Part shown: piece by piece, positions 1 to 5,437 of the stretch
Layout: the number at the start of each line of letters is the position of its first letter
How positions within the stretch are numbered: the stretch's first letter is position 1
Assembly: GCA_023252065.1 (NCBI GenBank)
Contig: JAHEXO010000160.1
Coordinates: 1-5,903, forward strand
Direction of reading: 5' to 3'
Length of the DNA stretch: 5,903 nucleotides
From: Nocardioides sp.
Lineage (GTDB): Bacteria > Actinomycetota > Actinomycetes > Propionibacteriales > Nocardioidaceae
The notes under the pieces: generated by a model
Seen by the model: only the letters and a program-made list of their open reading frames with translations
Told to the model about the DNA's origin: nothing
Databases searched by the model: none
Translations under genes and position numbers: made by a program

Positions 1-6
1 GCCCGC

Positions 7-59
7 AGTTGCATGCGGCCCAAGGTAGCCGGTCGCGGGGCTTCGGGGTGGCTGCAACT
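7..59. repeat. 7-base inverted repeat with 39-base interior
   Basis: AGTTGCA at 7-13 is the exact reverse complement of TGCAACT at 53-59. Inside it, CGGCCC at 16-21 could instead pair with GGGCCG at 68-73, so competing RNA folds can be drawn. At this GC content a 7-base match over such a distance can arise by chance. It could be an operator half-site pair, part of a structured leader, or nothing. Confidence 0.25.
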
Positions 60-78
60 CACGGATCGGGCCGTGGCC

Positions 79-84
79 TAGCCT
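79..84 (+). promoter_or_regulatory. Possible -10 element (TAGCCT) for uppP
   Basis: TAGCCT fits the actinobacterial TANNNT -10 pattern and is the only such hexamer in the uppP leader. Transcription would start near 91, giving a 5' UTR of about 57 bases, which suits a gene with a ribosome binding site. No recognisable -35 lies 16-18 bases upstream (around 55-62). The call rests on a short motif only. Confidence 0.3.
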
Positions 85-135
85 GGGGCCCGCTCCGTCG
101 CCCCTCTCGTCCGCACCTGACGACCGCACCGCACC

Positions 136-141
136 GGAAAG
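136..141 (+). promoter_or_regulatory. Shine-Dalgarno site of uppP
   Basis: GGAAAG lies six bases before the ATG at 148, a normal spacing for pairing with the 3' end of 16S rRNA. It supports 148 as the start. It also sets uppP apart from several other genes in this window, which lack such a site. Confidence 0.6.
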
Positions 142-147
142 CGCCTC

Positions 148-975
148 ATGAACTACTTCGACGCGATCATCCTCGGCATCGTGGAGGGACTCACCGAGTT
201 CCTGCCGATCTCCAGCACCGGACACCTCACGATCGCCGAGCAGGTGCTGGGCCTGACCACCGACGACCCTGCCGTCACCGGCTTCACGGCCGTGATCCAG
301 ATGGGCGCGATCGCGGCGGTGATCTTGTACTTCGCCCGCGACATCGGGCACATCATCAAGGCGTGGACGCTCGGGCTGGTCAAGCCGGAGTGGCGCGGCC
401 ACAAGGACTTCCGGATGGGCTGGTACATCATCGTCGGCACCATCCCGGTCGGCATCGTCGGCCTGCTGCTCAAGGACTTCATCAAGAACGACCTGCGCAG
501 CCTGTGGGTCGTGGCCGCCGGCCTGATCGCCTGGAGCGCGGTGATGTGGCTGGCCGAGCGCGTGGCCACCCAGAACCGCGGCGAGAAGGAGCTGAACCTC
601 ACCGACTCGATCGTGGTCGGCACCTTCCAGGTGGCCGCGTTGGTGCCGGGCGTCTCGCGGTCGGGTGCGACCATCTCCGGAGGTCTCTTCCGCGGCCTGG
701 ACCGGGTCACCGCGACCCGGTTGAGCTTCTTCCTCTCGATCCCGGCGCTGCTGGCGGCCGGGCTCTTCGAGCTCAAGGACGCGCTCGGCGGGTCGATCAG
801 CGTGGGCGAGACGGTGGTCGGCACCGTGGTCGCGTTCGTGGTGGCCTACGCGACGATCGCCTGGCTGCTCCGGTTCGTGGCGCACCACCCGATCACGTGG
901 TTCGTGCCCTACCGGCTCGCTCTGGGCGGCCTGCTGATCGTGCTGCTGGCCACCGGCGTGATGTCGGCGACCTGA
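148..975 (+). CDS. uppP: Undecaprenyl-diphosphate phosphatase UppP (BacA)
   Basis: This integral membrane enzyme removes one phosphate from undecaprenyl diphosphate, recycling the lipid carrier used for peptidoglycan and other surface polymers. Overexpression in other bacteria gives bacitracin resistance, hence the old name BacA. The 275-residue product has the family's usual length. Both signature regions are present: EGLTEFLPISSTGH at residues 13-26 (E13, E17, S23, H26) and PGVSRSGAT at 167-175 (R171). These correspond to the glutamates, serine, histidine and arginine known to be needed for activity in the E. coli enzyme. FTAVIQMGA near 46-54 is also typical. Hydrophobic stretches near 47-63, 92-108, 117-136, 153-168, 193-206, 222-243 and 256-271 fit a polytopic protein with re-entrant loops. 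The start is supported by GGAAAG six bases upstream and by the family-typical N-terminus. The gene converges on corA with a gap of nine bases. Confidence 0.97.
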   Translation: MNYFDAIILGIVEGLTEFLPISSTGHLTIAEQVLGLTTDDPAVTGFTAVIQMGAIAAVILYFARDIGHIIKAWTLGLVKPEWRGHKDFRMGWYIIVGTIPVGIVGLLLKDFIKNDLRSLWVVAAGLIAWSAVMWLAERVATQNRGEKELNLTDSIVVGTFQVAALVPGVSRSGATISGGLFRGLDRVTATRLSFFLSIPALLAAGLFELKDALGGSISVGETVVGTVVAFVVAYATIAWLLRFVAHHPITWFVPYRLALGGLLIVLLATGVMSAT

Positions 976-984
976 CCGCAGCCC

Positions 985-1965
985 TCAGAGCCAGCCCGAG
1001 CGCTTGAAGAAGACCCAGAGCGCGCCCACGCTCAGCAGCATCAGCCCCACCGCGAAGGGGTAGCCGAGCTGCCAGCCGAGCTCGGGCATGTGGTCGAAGT
1101 TCATGCCGTAGACCCCGGCGATCAGCGTCGGTACGACGACGAGACCCACGCCCGCCGAGATCTTGCGCATGTCCTCGTTCTGGGTCACCTGGATCTGCGC
1201 GAGGTGGGCGTCGAAGGCGGTGGACAGCAGCTGGTCGAGCCCGTCGACGGCCTCGGCGACCTTGGTGAGGTGGTCGAGCACGTCGCGGAAGAACGGCGCC
1301 GCATCCTCGTGGATCCCGGGTACGGCGCCGGTCGCGAAGCGGCGCATCGGCTCGCGCAGAGGCATCACCGCACGGCGCGCCTCGGCGATCTCGCGCTTGA
1401 GCGTGTAGATGCGCGCCGAGTCGTTGGTGCGCTGCGGTGAGAACACCGACGTCTCGACCTCGTCGACGTCCTCCTCGAGCGACCCCATGACCGTCAGGTA
1501 GCCGTCCACGACGCGGTCGCAGACGGCGTAGACCACCGCCGACGGGCCGTGGGTGAGCACAGCGGCCTTGGCCTCGAGGTCGCGCCGGGCGGTGTGGAGC
1601 TCGGAGCCGGCGCCGTGGCGCACGCTGATCACGAAGTCCTCGCCGACGAACATGTTGATCTCGCCGGTCTCCACCGCGTCCTCGGCGTCGACGTACCAGA
1701 GCGACTTGAGGGTGAGGAAGAGCGTGTGCCCGTAGCGCTCGAGCTTGGGCCGCTGGTGGGCGTTGAAGGCGTCCTCGACCGCCAGCGGGTGGAGGCCGAA
1801 CTCCTCCTCGACGGTGGCCAGCTCGGCCTCGGTCGGCTCGTGCAGCCCGACCCAGACGAAGTCGCCGGGCTCGGTGGCGAGCTTGCGCACCCGCGCCAGC
1901 TCGCTCGGCGGGAGGTCGTCGACGATCCGCTTCCCCTGCCGGTAGACGGCGCTGTCGACGATCAC
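985..1965 (-). CDS. corA: CorA-family magnesium/cobalt transport protein
   Basis: This is a CorA-type divalent cation channel, which as a pentamer in the cytoplasmic membrane passes Mg2+ (and Co2+) inward. With the chosen start it is 326 residues. A soluble alpha/beta N-terminal domain (about 1-150) is followed by a long charged helical stalk (about 155-265), then two C-terminal membrane segments (about 271-286 and 302-320). The selectivity motif YGMNF sits at 286-290, followed by MPEL, and the protein ends in the positive tail KRSGWL. I chose the GTG at 1965 because actinobacterial homologues typically begin with an IVD-AVYR-like stretch, and a -10-like hexamer ends seven bases upstream. An in-frame GTG at 1974 would add three residues. 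A start at 2031 would add 22 low-complexity residues and run into the phosphatase promoter. The gene is divergent from the phosphatase and convergent with uppP. Zinc-efflux relatives (ZntB) are a less likely alternative, since the GMN motif and its surroundings look like CorA. Confidence 0.93.
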   Translation of the reverse strand: MIVDSAVYRQGKRIVDDLPPSELARVRKLATEPGDFVWVGLHEPTEAELATVEEEFGLHPLAVEDAFNAHQRPKLERYGHTLFLTLKSLWYVDAEDAVETGEINMFVGEDFVISVRHGAGSELHTARRDLEAKAAVLTHGPSAVVYAVCDRVVDGYLTVMGSLEEDVDEVETSVFSPQRTNDSARIYTLKREIAEARRAVMPLREPMRRFATGAVPGIHEDAAPFFRDVLDHLTKVAEAVDGLDQLLSTAFDAHLAQIQVTQNEDMRKISAGVGLVVVPTLIAGVYGMNFDHMPELGWQLGYPFAVGLMLLSVGALWVFFKRSGWL

Positions 1966-1972
1966 GGCACTC

Positions 1973-2002
1973 ACGCTAGTCGCTGCGCACGGCGTGGGTC
2001 GG
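1973..2002 (-). promoter_or_regulatory. Putative corA promoter, leaderless type
   Basis: On the minus strand, TAGCGT (1978 down to 1973) fits TANNNT. CCGACC (2002 to 1997), 18 bases further upstream, shares the GAC core of TTGACA. The hexamer ends seven bases before the GTG at 1965, so transcription starting at that GTG would give a leaderless mRNA. No purine-rich Shine-Dalgarno site precedes either candidate start. If instead translation begins at the GTG at 1974, that codon overlaps the hexamer and this reading would be wrong. Confidence 0.45.
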
Positions 2003-2035
2003 GCGGCGCGCAGCCCGGGCCGAGGGGCCAACCCC

Positions 2036-2041
2036 TACGCT
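2036..2041 (+). promoter_or_regulatory. Putative -10 element of the phosphatase gene, leaderless type
   Basis: TACGCT (TANNNT) ends exactly six bases before the ATG at 2048, which puts the predicted transcription start on the A of the start codon. No Shine-Dalgarno sequence is seen in the six bases between. No clear -35 is visible 16-18 bases upstream. The element lies back to back with the corA promoter in the 82-base divergent region. Confidence 0.5.
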
Positions 2042-2047
2042 CGGCGC

Positions 2048-2806
2048 ATGGCCACCGTCATCCTGCTCCGGCACGGCCGCACGTCCGCCAACGCCAGCGG
2101 CACCCTGGCCGGCCGCACACCCGGCGTGCACCTCGACGACCTCGGCCTCGAGCAGGCCGCGCGGGCGGGGGAGCGACTCGCGGTCGTGCCGCTCGCGGAG
2201 GTGGTGAGCAGCCCTCTGGAGCGGTGCCGTGAGACGGCGCGGGCGGTGGCCTCGAGACAGGGGGCCGGGTCCAACCGGCCGCGGGTCCACGCCGACCGGC
2301 GGCTCACCGAGTGCGACTACGGCGAGTGGCAGGGCCGGCCGCTGAGGGAGCTCGCCCGCCTCGCCCTCTGGAAGACCGTGCAGTCCAACCCGTCCGCGGT
2401 GACCTTCCCCGGGGGCGAGACCCTGCCTCAGATGCAGGCCCGCGCCGTCGAGGCCGTACGAGGTCGCGACGCGGCCGTGACCTCTGCGCACGGCGCCGGC
2501 GCGGTGTGGCTGGCGGTCAGCCACGGCGACGTCATCAAGTCGGTGATCGCCGACGCGCTCGGGATGGACCTCGACCTCTTCCAGCGGATCAACGTCGACC
2601 CCGCGTCGATCTCGGTCATCCGCTACACCGAGTCCCGGCCCTACGTGCTGGCCACCAACACCCACGAGGGAGACCTCTCCTGGCTGGCTCCCAAGCCCAG
2701 CGGTGGGCGCCGGCGTCGCACCGACCGTGGCGCCGAGGTCGGCGGAGGCGCGGGACCCGAGCGCGCACCGAGCCGACGTCCTGACCCCGCTGGCGCCGAT
2801 GCATAA
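2048..2806 (+). CDS. Histidine phosphatase superfamily protein (MSMEG_4193-type putative phosphomutase)
   Basis: This is a soluble protein of the phosphoglycerate mutase-like histidine phosphatase superfamily, which moves or removes phosphate through a phosphohistidine. The substrate is unknown. The 252-residue product shows the full catalytic set. LLRHGRTSAN at 6-15 holds R8 and the nucleophile H9. SSPLERCRET at 54-63 holds R59. LTECDYGEWQG at 86-96 holds the likely acid E88. VSHGDVIK at 157-164 holds H159. The overall pattern matches the actinobacterial subfamily I know as MSMEG_4193 (Rv2135c in M. tuberculosis). From about residue 217 the C-terminus turns into an Arg/Gly/Pro-rich tail of about 36 residues that looks disordered. 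I chose ATG 2048 because the catalytic RHG then lies near residue 9, as is usual, and a -10-like TACGCT sits six bases before it. An upstream in-frame ATG at 1994 would add 18 low-complexity residues. The stop codon lies nine bases before the DUF3090 gene. It is probably active, but I cannot say whether as mutase or phosphatase. Confidence 0.92.
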   Translation: MATVILLRHGRTSANASGTLAGRTPGVHLDDLGLEQAARAGERLAVVPLAEVVSSPLERCRETARAVASRQGAGSNRPRVHADRRLTECDYGEWQGRPLRELARLALWKTVQSNPSAVTFPGGETLPQMQARAVEAVRGRDAAVTSAHGAGAVWLAVSHGDVIKSVIADALGMDLDLFQRINVDPASISVIRYTESRPYVLATNTHEGDLSWLAPKPSGGRRRRTDRGAEVGGGAGPERAPSRRPDPAGADA

Positions 2807-2809
2807 GGT
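2781..2809 (+). promoter_or_regulatory. Putative promoter of the DUF3090 gene (CTGACC - 17 bases - TAAGGT)
   Basis: CTGACC at 2781-2786 matches four of six bases of TTGACA, and TAAGGT at 2804-2809 fits TANNNT, with a 17-base spacer between them. The -10 hexamer ends exactly six bases before ATG 2816, so the mRNA would be leaderless. The hexamer begins with the TAA stop codon of the phosphatase gene, so the promoter is embedded in that gene's 3' end. GGTGGAG at 2808-2814 looks purine-rich but leaves only about two bases before the ATG, which is too close for a normal Shine-Dalgarno site. Confidence 0.55.
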
Positions 2810-2815
2810 GGAGCC

Positions 2816-3379
2816 ATGCCGGTGATCCACGAGTTCGACCCGCCCGAGCGCTTCGTCGCGGGCACGGTCGGCGAGCCCGGCGCCCGCACGTTCTTCCTCC
2901 AGGCCCGCTCCGGTCCGCGCGTCGTGAGCGTCGCCCTGGAGAAGCAGCAGGTCGCCGTGCTCGCCGAGCGCATCGACGAGCTCCTCGACGAGGTGATGGC
3001 CTCGACCGACAACGACGCCCTGATCCCGGCAGTGGCCCCGCTCGGGCTCGAGGACGGCGCGCCGCTGGAGCAGCCCATCGACGAGCAGTTCCGGGCCGGC
3101 ACGATGACGCTGTCGTGGGACCCCGCCATCGCCCGCGTCGTGATCGAGGTCTTCCCGCTCACCGACACCGCCGACGACGACGAGGTCGAGGACGAGCCGG
3201 AGCCCGCCGAGGTCGTGCTGGTGCGGCTCGAGGCCGGTCCTGCGCGGGCGTTCGTACGCCGTGCCGAGCTCGTGATCTCCGCCGGACGTCCCGACTGCCC
3301 GTTCTGCGGTAGCCCGATCGACCCCGACGGCCACCTGTGTGTCCGGGCCAACGGCTTCCGGCGTCGCGACCCCGTCTGA
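2816..3379 (+). CDS. DUF3090 family protein with C-terminal Cys/His cluster
   Basis: This is a soluble protein of the actinobacterial DUF3090 family (Rv2134c-like). Its function is unknown. The 187-residue product opens with HEFDPPERFVAGTVG (5-19), typical of the family. Its central part resembles an alpha/beta domain. Near 118-132 is a strongly acidic stretch (DDDEVEDEPEP) that looks like a linker or variable loop. The C-terminal 30 residues carry CPFCG at 161-165 and a downstream H173 and C175, with the invariant-looking run CVRANGFRR at 175-183. C161, C164, H173 and C175 could bind one zinc ion as a small zinc ribbon, although they might also serve a redox role. The gene lies between the phosphatase and the kinase-like gene, with gaps of nine and ten bases, and appears to have its own leaderless promoter. 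The family assignment is strong; zinc binding is inferred from residue spacing. Confidence 0.9.
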   Translation: MPVIHEFDPPERFVAGTVGEPGARTFFLQARSGPRVVSVALEKQQVAVLAERIDELLDEVMASTDNDALIPAVAPLGLEDGAPLEQPIDEQFRAGTMTLSWDPAIARVVIEVFPLTDTADDDEVEDEPEPAEVVLVRLEAGPARAFVRRAELVISAGRPDCPFCGSPIDPDGHLCVRANGFRRRDPV

Positions 3380-3389
3380 GCGGCCTGCG

Positions 3390-4160
3390 ATGGCCGTGAT
3401 CGAGCAGGACCTCCTCCAGGGCGAGCTCACCCTCCACGGGCGGGTGATGCCGGCCTCCAACGCGACGTTCGTGGGGGAGATCTGTGGGCGACGCGTCGTC
3501 TACAAGCCGGTCGCGGGGGAGCGACCCCTGTGGGACTTCCCCGACGGCACCCTCGCCGAGCGCGAGGAGGCGGCCTACCTGGTCTCCGAGGCGACCGGCT
3601 GGGACGTCGTACCGCTCACCTTCCGCCGCGACGGCCCCCACGGCCCCGGGATGGTCCAGCTCTGGCAGGAGCCCGACCCGGTGCAGGAGGCCGTCACGCT
3701 GGTGCCCGAGGAGCGGGTGCCCGACGGGTGGCGGCACGTGTTCGACGGTCTCGACGATCGCGACCGCCTGGTCTCGCTGATCCACGAGGACACCGTCGAG
3801 CTGCGCCGGATGGCGGTGTTCGACGCGGTGGTCAACAACGCCGACCGCAAGGGCGGCCACGTGCTGGCGATGACCGGCGGACACCGCTACGGCGTCGACC
3901 ACGGACTCACCTTCCACGTCGAGCACAAGCTCCGCACCGTGCTCTGGGGCTGGGCCGGCGAGCTGCTGTCCGACGAGGACCGCGCCTGCCTGGAGCGGGT
4001 CTCCGACCAGCTCGAGGACGATCTCGGCGAGCGCCTCGCCGGCCTGGTCACCCCCCACGAGGTGGAGGCGACGCGTCGCCGCGTGAAGCGGCTGCTCCGG
4101 GTCGGTGCCCTCCCCGAACCGGGCCAGGGATGGCGCGCGATCCCGTGGCCGCCGTTCTGA
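3390..4160 (+). CDS. SCO1664 family protein, atypical kinase-like
   Basis: This 256-residue soluble protein belongs to the actinobacterial SCO1664 family (Rv2133c-like), which has no established function. The sequence suggests the PI3/4-kinase-like fold. NATFVGEI at 24-31 followed by VVYKPVAGERPLWDFPDG at 36-53 resembles a nucleotide-binding N-lobe with K39 as the ATP-contacting lysine. E58 or E60 could be its salt-bridge partner. VVNNADRKGGH at 147-157 resembles a DR-x(2-3)-H catalytic loop with D152 and nearby N149/N150. GVDHGLTFH at 168-176 looks like the metal-binding D-x-G motif, with D170. Lipid, protein or small-molecule kinase activity is possible, and so is a HipA/FAM20-like or AMP-transferring variant. 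ATG 3390 comes ten bases after the DUF3090 stop. No TANNNT or clear Shine-Dalgarno is seen, so co-transcription and translational coupling with DUF3090 is likely. An upstream in-frame ATG at 3339 would overlap DUF3090 by 41 bases and is less likely. mshC follows after 22 bases. Confidence 0.88.
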   Translation: MAVIEQDLLQGELTLHGRVMPASNATFVGEICGRRVVYKPVAGERPLWDFPDGTLAEREEAAYLVSEATGWDVVPLTFRRDGPHGPGMVQLWQEPDPVQEAVTLVPEERVPDGWRHVFDGLDDRDRLVSLIHEDTVELRRMAVFDAVVNNADRKGGHVLAMTGGHRYGVDHGLTFHVEHKLRTVLWGWAGELLSDEDRACLERVSDQLEDDLGERLAGLVTPHEVEATRRRVKRLLRVGALPEPGQGWRAIPWPPF

Positions 4161-4170
4161 GGCGCTGCCG

Positions 4171-4176
4171 TAGTCT
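4171..4176 (+). promoter_or_regulatory. Putative -10 element of mshC, leaderless type
   Basis: TAGTCT (TANNNT) lies in the 22-base gap before mshC and ends exactly six bases before ATG 4183, so transcription would begin at the start codon. The intervening CCACGC has no Shine-Dalgarno character. No recognisable -35 lies 16-18 bases upstream, where the sequence is the GC-rich end of the preceding gene. mshC could also be read from upstream promoters. Confidence 0.5.
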
Positions 4177-4182
4177 CCACGC

Positions 4183-5418
4183 ATGCGCGCATGGCCTGCC
4201 CCCGACCTGCCCGCCCTGACGGCGACCGCGCCGCCGGTCCGCGTCCACGACACCCCCTCCGACGGGCTGGTGCAGACGCATCCCGAGGGGCCGGCCCGGA
4301 TGTACGTCTGTGGCATCACGCCCTACGACGCGACCCACATGGGCCACGCCGCGACGTACGTCGCCTTCGACCTGCTCAACCGGGCCTGGCGCAACGCCGG
4401 CCACGACGTGACCTACGTCCTCAACGTCACCGACGTCGACGATCCGCTGCTCGAGCGGGCGACCGCGGTAGGGGTCGACTGGCGCGACCTGGCCGCCCGT
4501 GAGATCGAGCTCTTCCGGCAGGACATGACGGCGCTCCGCGTGGTGCCGCCCGACCACTTCCCGGGAGCGGTGGAGTCGATCCCGCTGATCGTCTCGATGA
4601 TCGAGCGGCTCCAGGACGCCGGCACGCTCTACTCCGTCGACGACGACCTCTACTTCTCGGTGACCGCCGACCCGGCCTTCGGGGACGAGTCCGGCTGGAC
4701 CCGCGAGCAGATGCTGGAGATCTACGCCGACCGCGGCGGCGACCCCGACCGGCCGGGCAAGAAGGACCCCCTCGACTGCCTGGTCTGGCGGGCCGAGCGC
4801 CCTGGCGAGCCGGCCTGGGAGAGTCCGTTCGGGCCGGGCCGGCCGGGCTGGCACGTCGAGTGCAGCGCGATGGCGCTCGACCTGATCGGCGACGGGTTCG
4901 ACGTCCAGGGCGGCGGCTCCGACCTGGTCTTCCCGCACCACGAGATGTGCGCGTCGGAGGCACACGTCCTCACCGGCACGCCGTTCGCCAAGGCCTACGT
5001 GCACGCCGGCATGGTCGGCTACGACGGCGAGAAGATGTCGAAGTCCCGCGGCAACCTGGTCTTCGTCTCCGCGCTGCGCAACAGCGACGTCGACCCGATG
5101 GCGATCCGGCTGACGTTGCTGCGCCACCACTACCGCAGCGACTGGGAGTGGACCGACGCCGAGCTGTGGGACTCCGTCGACCGCCTCGACCGCTGGCGCG
5201 AGGCCCTGGGAGCGGCCGCCGGTGCTCCGGCGGCGCCGGTGGTGGAGGCGGTGCTGGCGGCGTTGGCAGCCGACCTTGATGCCGCCAACGCGGTGTCGGT
5301 CGTCGACGCGTGGGCCGACGCCACCCTTGGTGTCGACGGACCCGCCGACACCAGTGACCCGTCGGCCGGCGCGACCGTGCGCACGCTCCTGGACGCGGCG
5401 CTCGGACTCGCGCTCTGA
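4183..5418 (+). CDS. mshC: L-cysteine:1D-myo-inositol 2-amino-2-deoxy-alpha-D-glucopyranoside ligase MshC
   Basis: MshC carries out the third dedicated enzymatic step of mycothiol synthesis in the cytoplasm. It activates cysteine with ATP as cysteinyl-AMP and joins it to the amine of GlcN-Ins. It evolved from cysteinyl-tRNA synthetase. The 411 residues match the family's usual length of about 410 and stop short of the tRNA-binding C-terminal part of CysRS. Class I signatures are complete: the HIGH-like HMGH at 52-55 and KMSKS at 284-288. Zinc ligands expected from the solved M. smegmatis enzyme are present as C43 (in YVCGITPYD), C227 (in WHVECS) and H252 (in FPHHE). T46, T83 and W223 fit the cysteine pocket. 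[16 protein letters not shown] distinguishes MshC from true CysS, which usually has a CGPTVYD-like motif. The N-terminus [12 protein letters not shown] is typical of MshC, supporting ATG 4183. The last 70 residues are Ala-rich but in frame. The PAC2 gene converges 19 bases beyond the stop. Confidence 0.96.
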   Translation: MRAWPAPDLPALTATAPPVRVHDTPSDGLVQTHPEGPARMYVCGITPYDATHMGHAATYVAFDLLNRAWRNAGHDVTYVLNVTDVDDPLLERATAVGVDWRDLAAREIELFRQDMTALRVVPPDHFPGAVESIPLIVSMIERLQDAGTLYSVDDDLYFSVTADPAFGDESGWTREQMLEIYADRGGDPDRPGKKDPLDCLVWRAERPGEPAWESPFGPGRPGWHVECSAMALDLIGDGFDVQGGGSDLVFPHHEMCASEAHVLTGTPFAKAYVHAGMVGYDGEKMSKSRGNLVFVSALRNSDVDPMAIRLTLLRHHYRSDWEWTDAELWDSVDRLDRWREALGAAAGAPAAPVVEAVLAALAADLDAANAVSVVDAWADATLGVDGPADTSDPSAGATVRTLLDAALGLAL

Positions 5419-5437
5419 CGTCCGCCGCCTGCGGGGC
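5419..5437. other. Convergent gap between mshC and the PAC2 gene
   Basis: Only 19 bases separate the two stop codons. CCGC-CT-GCGG at 5425-5434 could pair, but the loop is two bases and there is no U-tract, so it is not a convincing intrinsic terminator. Transcripts from both sides probably run into each other's 3' ends or depend on Rho. Confidence 0.4.

Larger units (their letters stand above)
1..147. other. Non-coding leader region upstream of uppP
   Basis: I see no convincing gene here. The + strand reading frame that crosses it runs out of frame through uppP and gives an Arg/Pro/His-rich shadow product. The stretch holds a 7-base inverted repeat (7-13 and 53-59), a TANNNT hexamer at 79-84 and the uppP ribosome binding site at 136-141. 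A C-rich, G-poor tract runs from about 89 to 135. The left edge may hold the end of an upstream intergenic region, but nothing identifies the neighbouring gene. Confidence 0.6.

Noticed and set aside
972..988. CTGA/TCAG hairpin between the uppP and corA stop codons
   Set aside because: Convergent TGA stops always give a TGA/TCA complement. A four-base stem with a nine-base loop and no U-tract is not a terminator.
9..1007. A 332-residue + strand open frame overlapping all of uppP
   Set aside because: It is out of frame with uppP and gives an Arg/His/Pro/Gly-rich product with no family pattern. It is a by-product of high-GC codon use.
1965..2031. An N-terminally extended CorA starting at 2031
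   Set aside because: The extra 22 residues are low complexity, unlike CorA family N-termini, and would overlap the proposed promoters of both divergent genes.
1976..3460. A 494-residue minus-strand open frame across the phosphatase and DUF3090 genes
   Set aside because: Both + strand genes have complete catalytic or conserved motifs. The antisense product is Val/Gly/Arg/His-rich low complexity with no recognisable domain.
3159..5130. Two long minus-strand open frames (3159-4319 and 4048-5130) opposite the SCO1664-like gene and mshC
   Set aside because: They lie antisense to strongly supported genes, have shadow-type composition, and show no start signals or family motifs.
4183..5418. Cysteinyl-tRNA synthetase (cysS) as an alternative identity for mshC
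   Set aside because: The length of 411, the [13 protein letters not shown] motif, the missing C-terminal tRNA-binding part and the neighbours all point to MshC.
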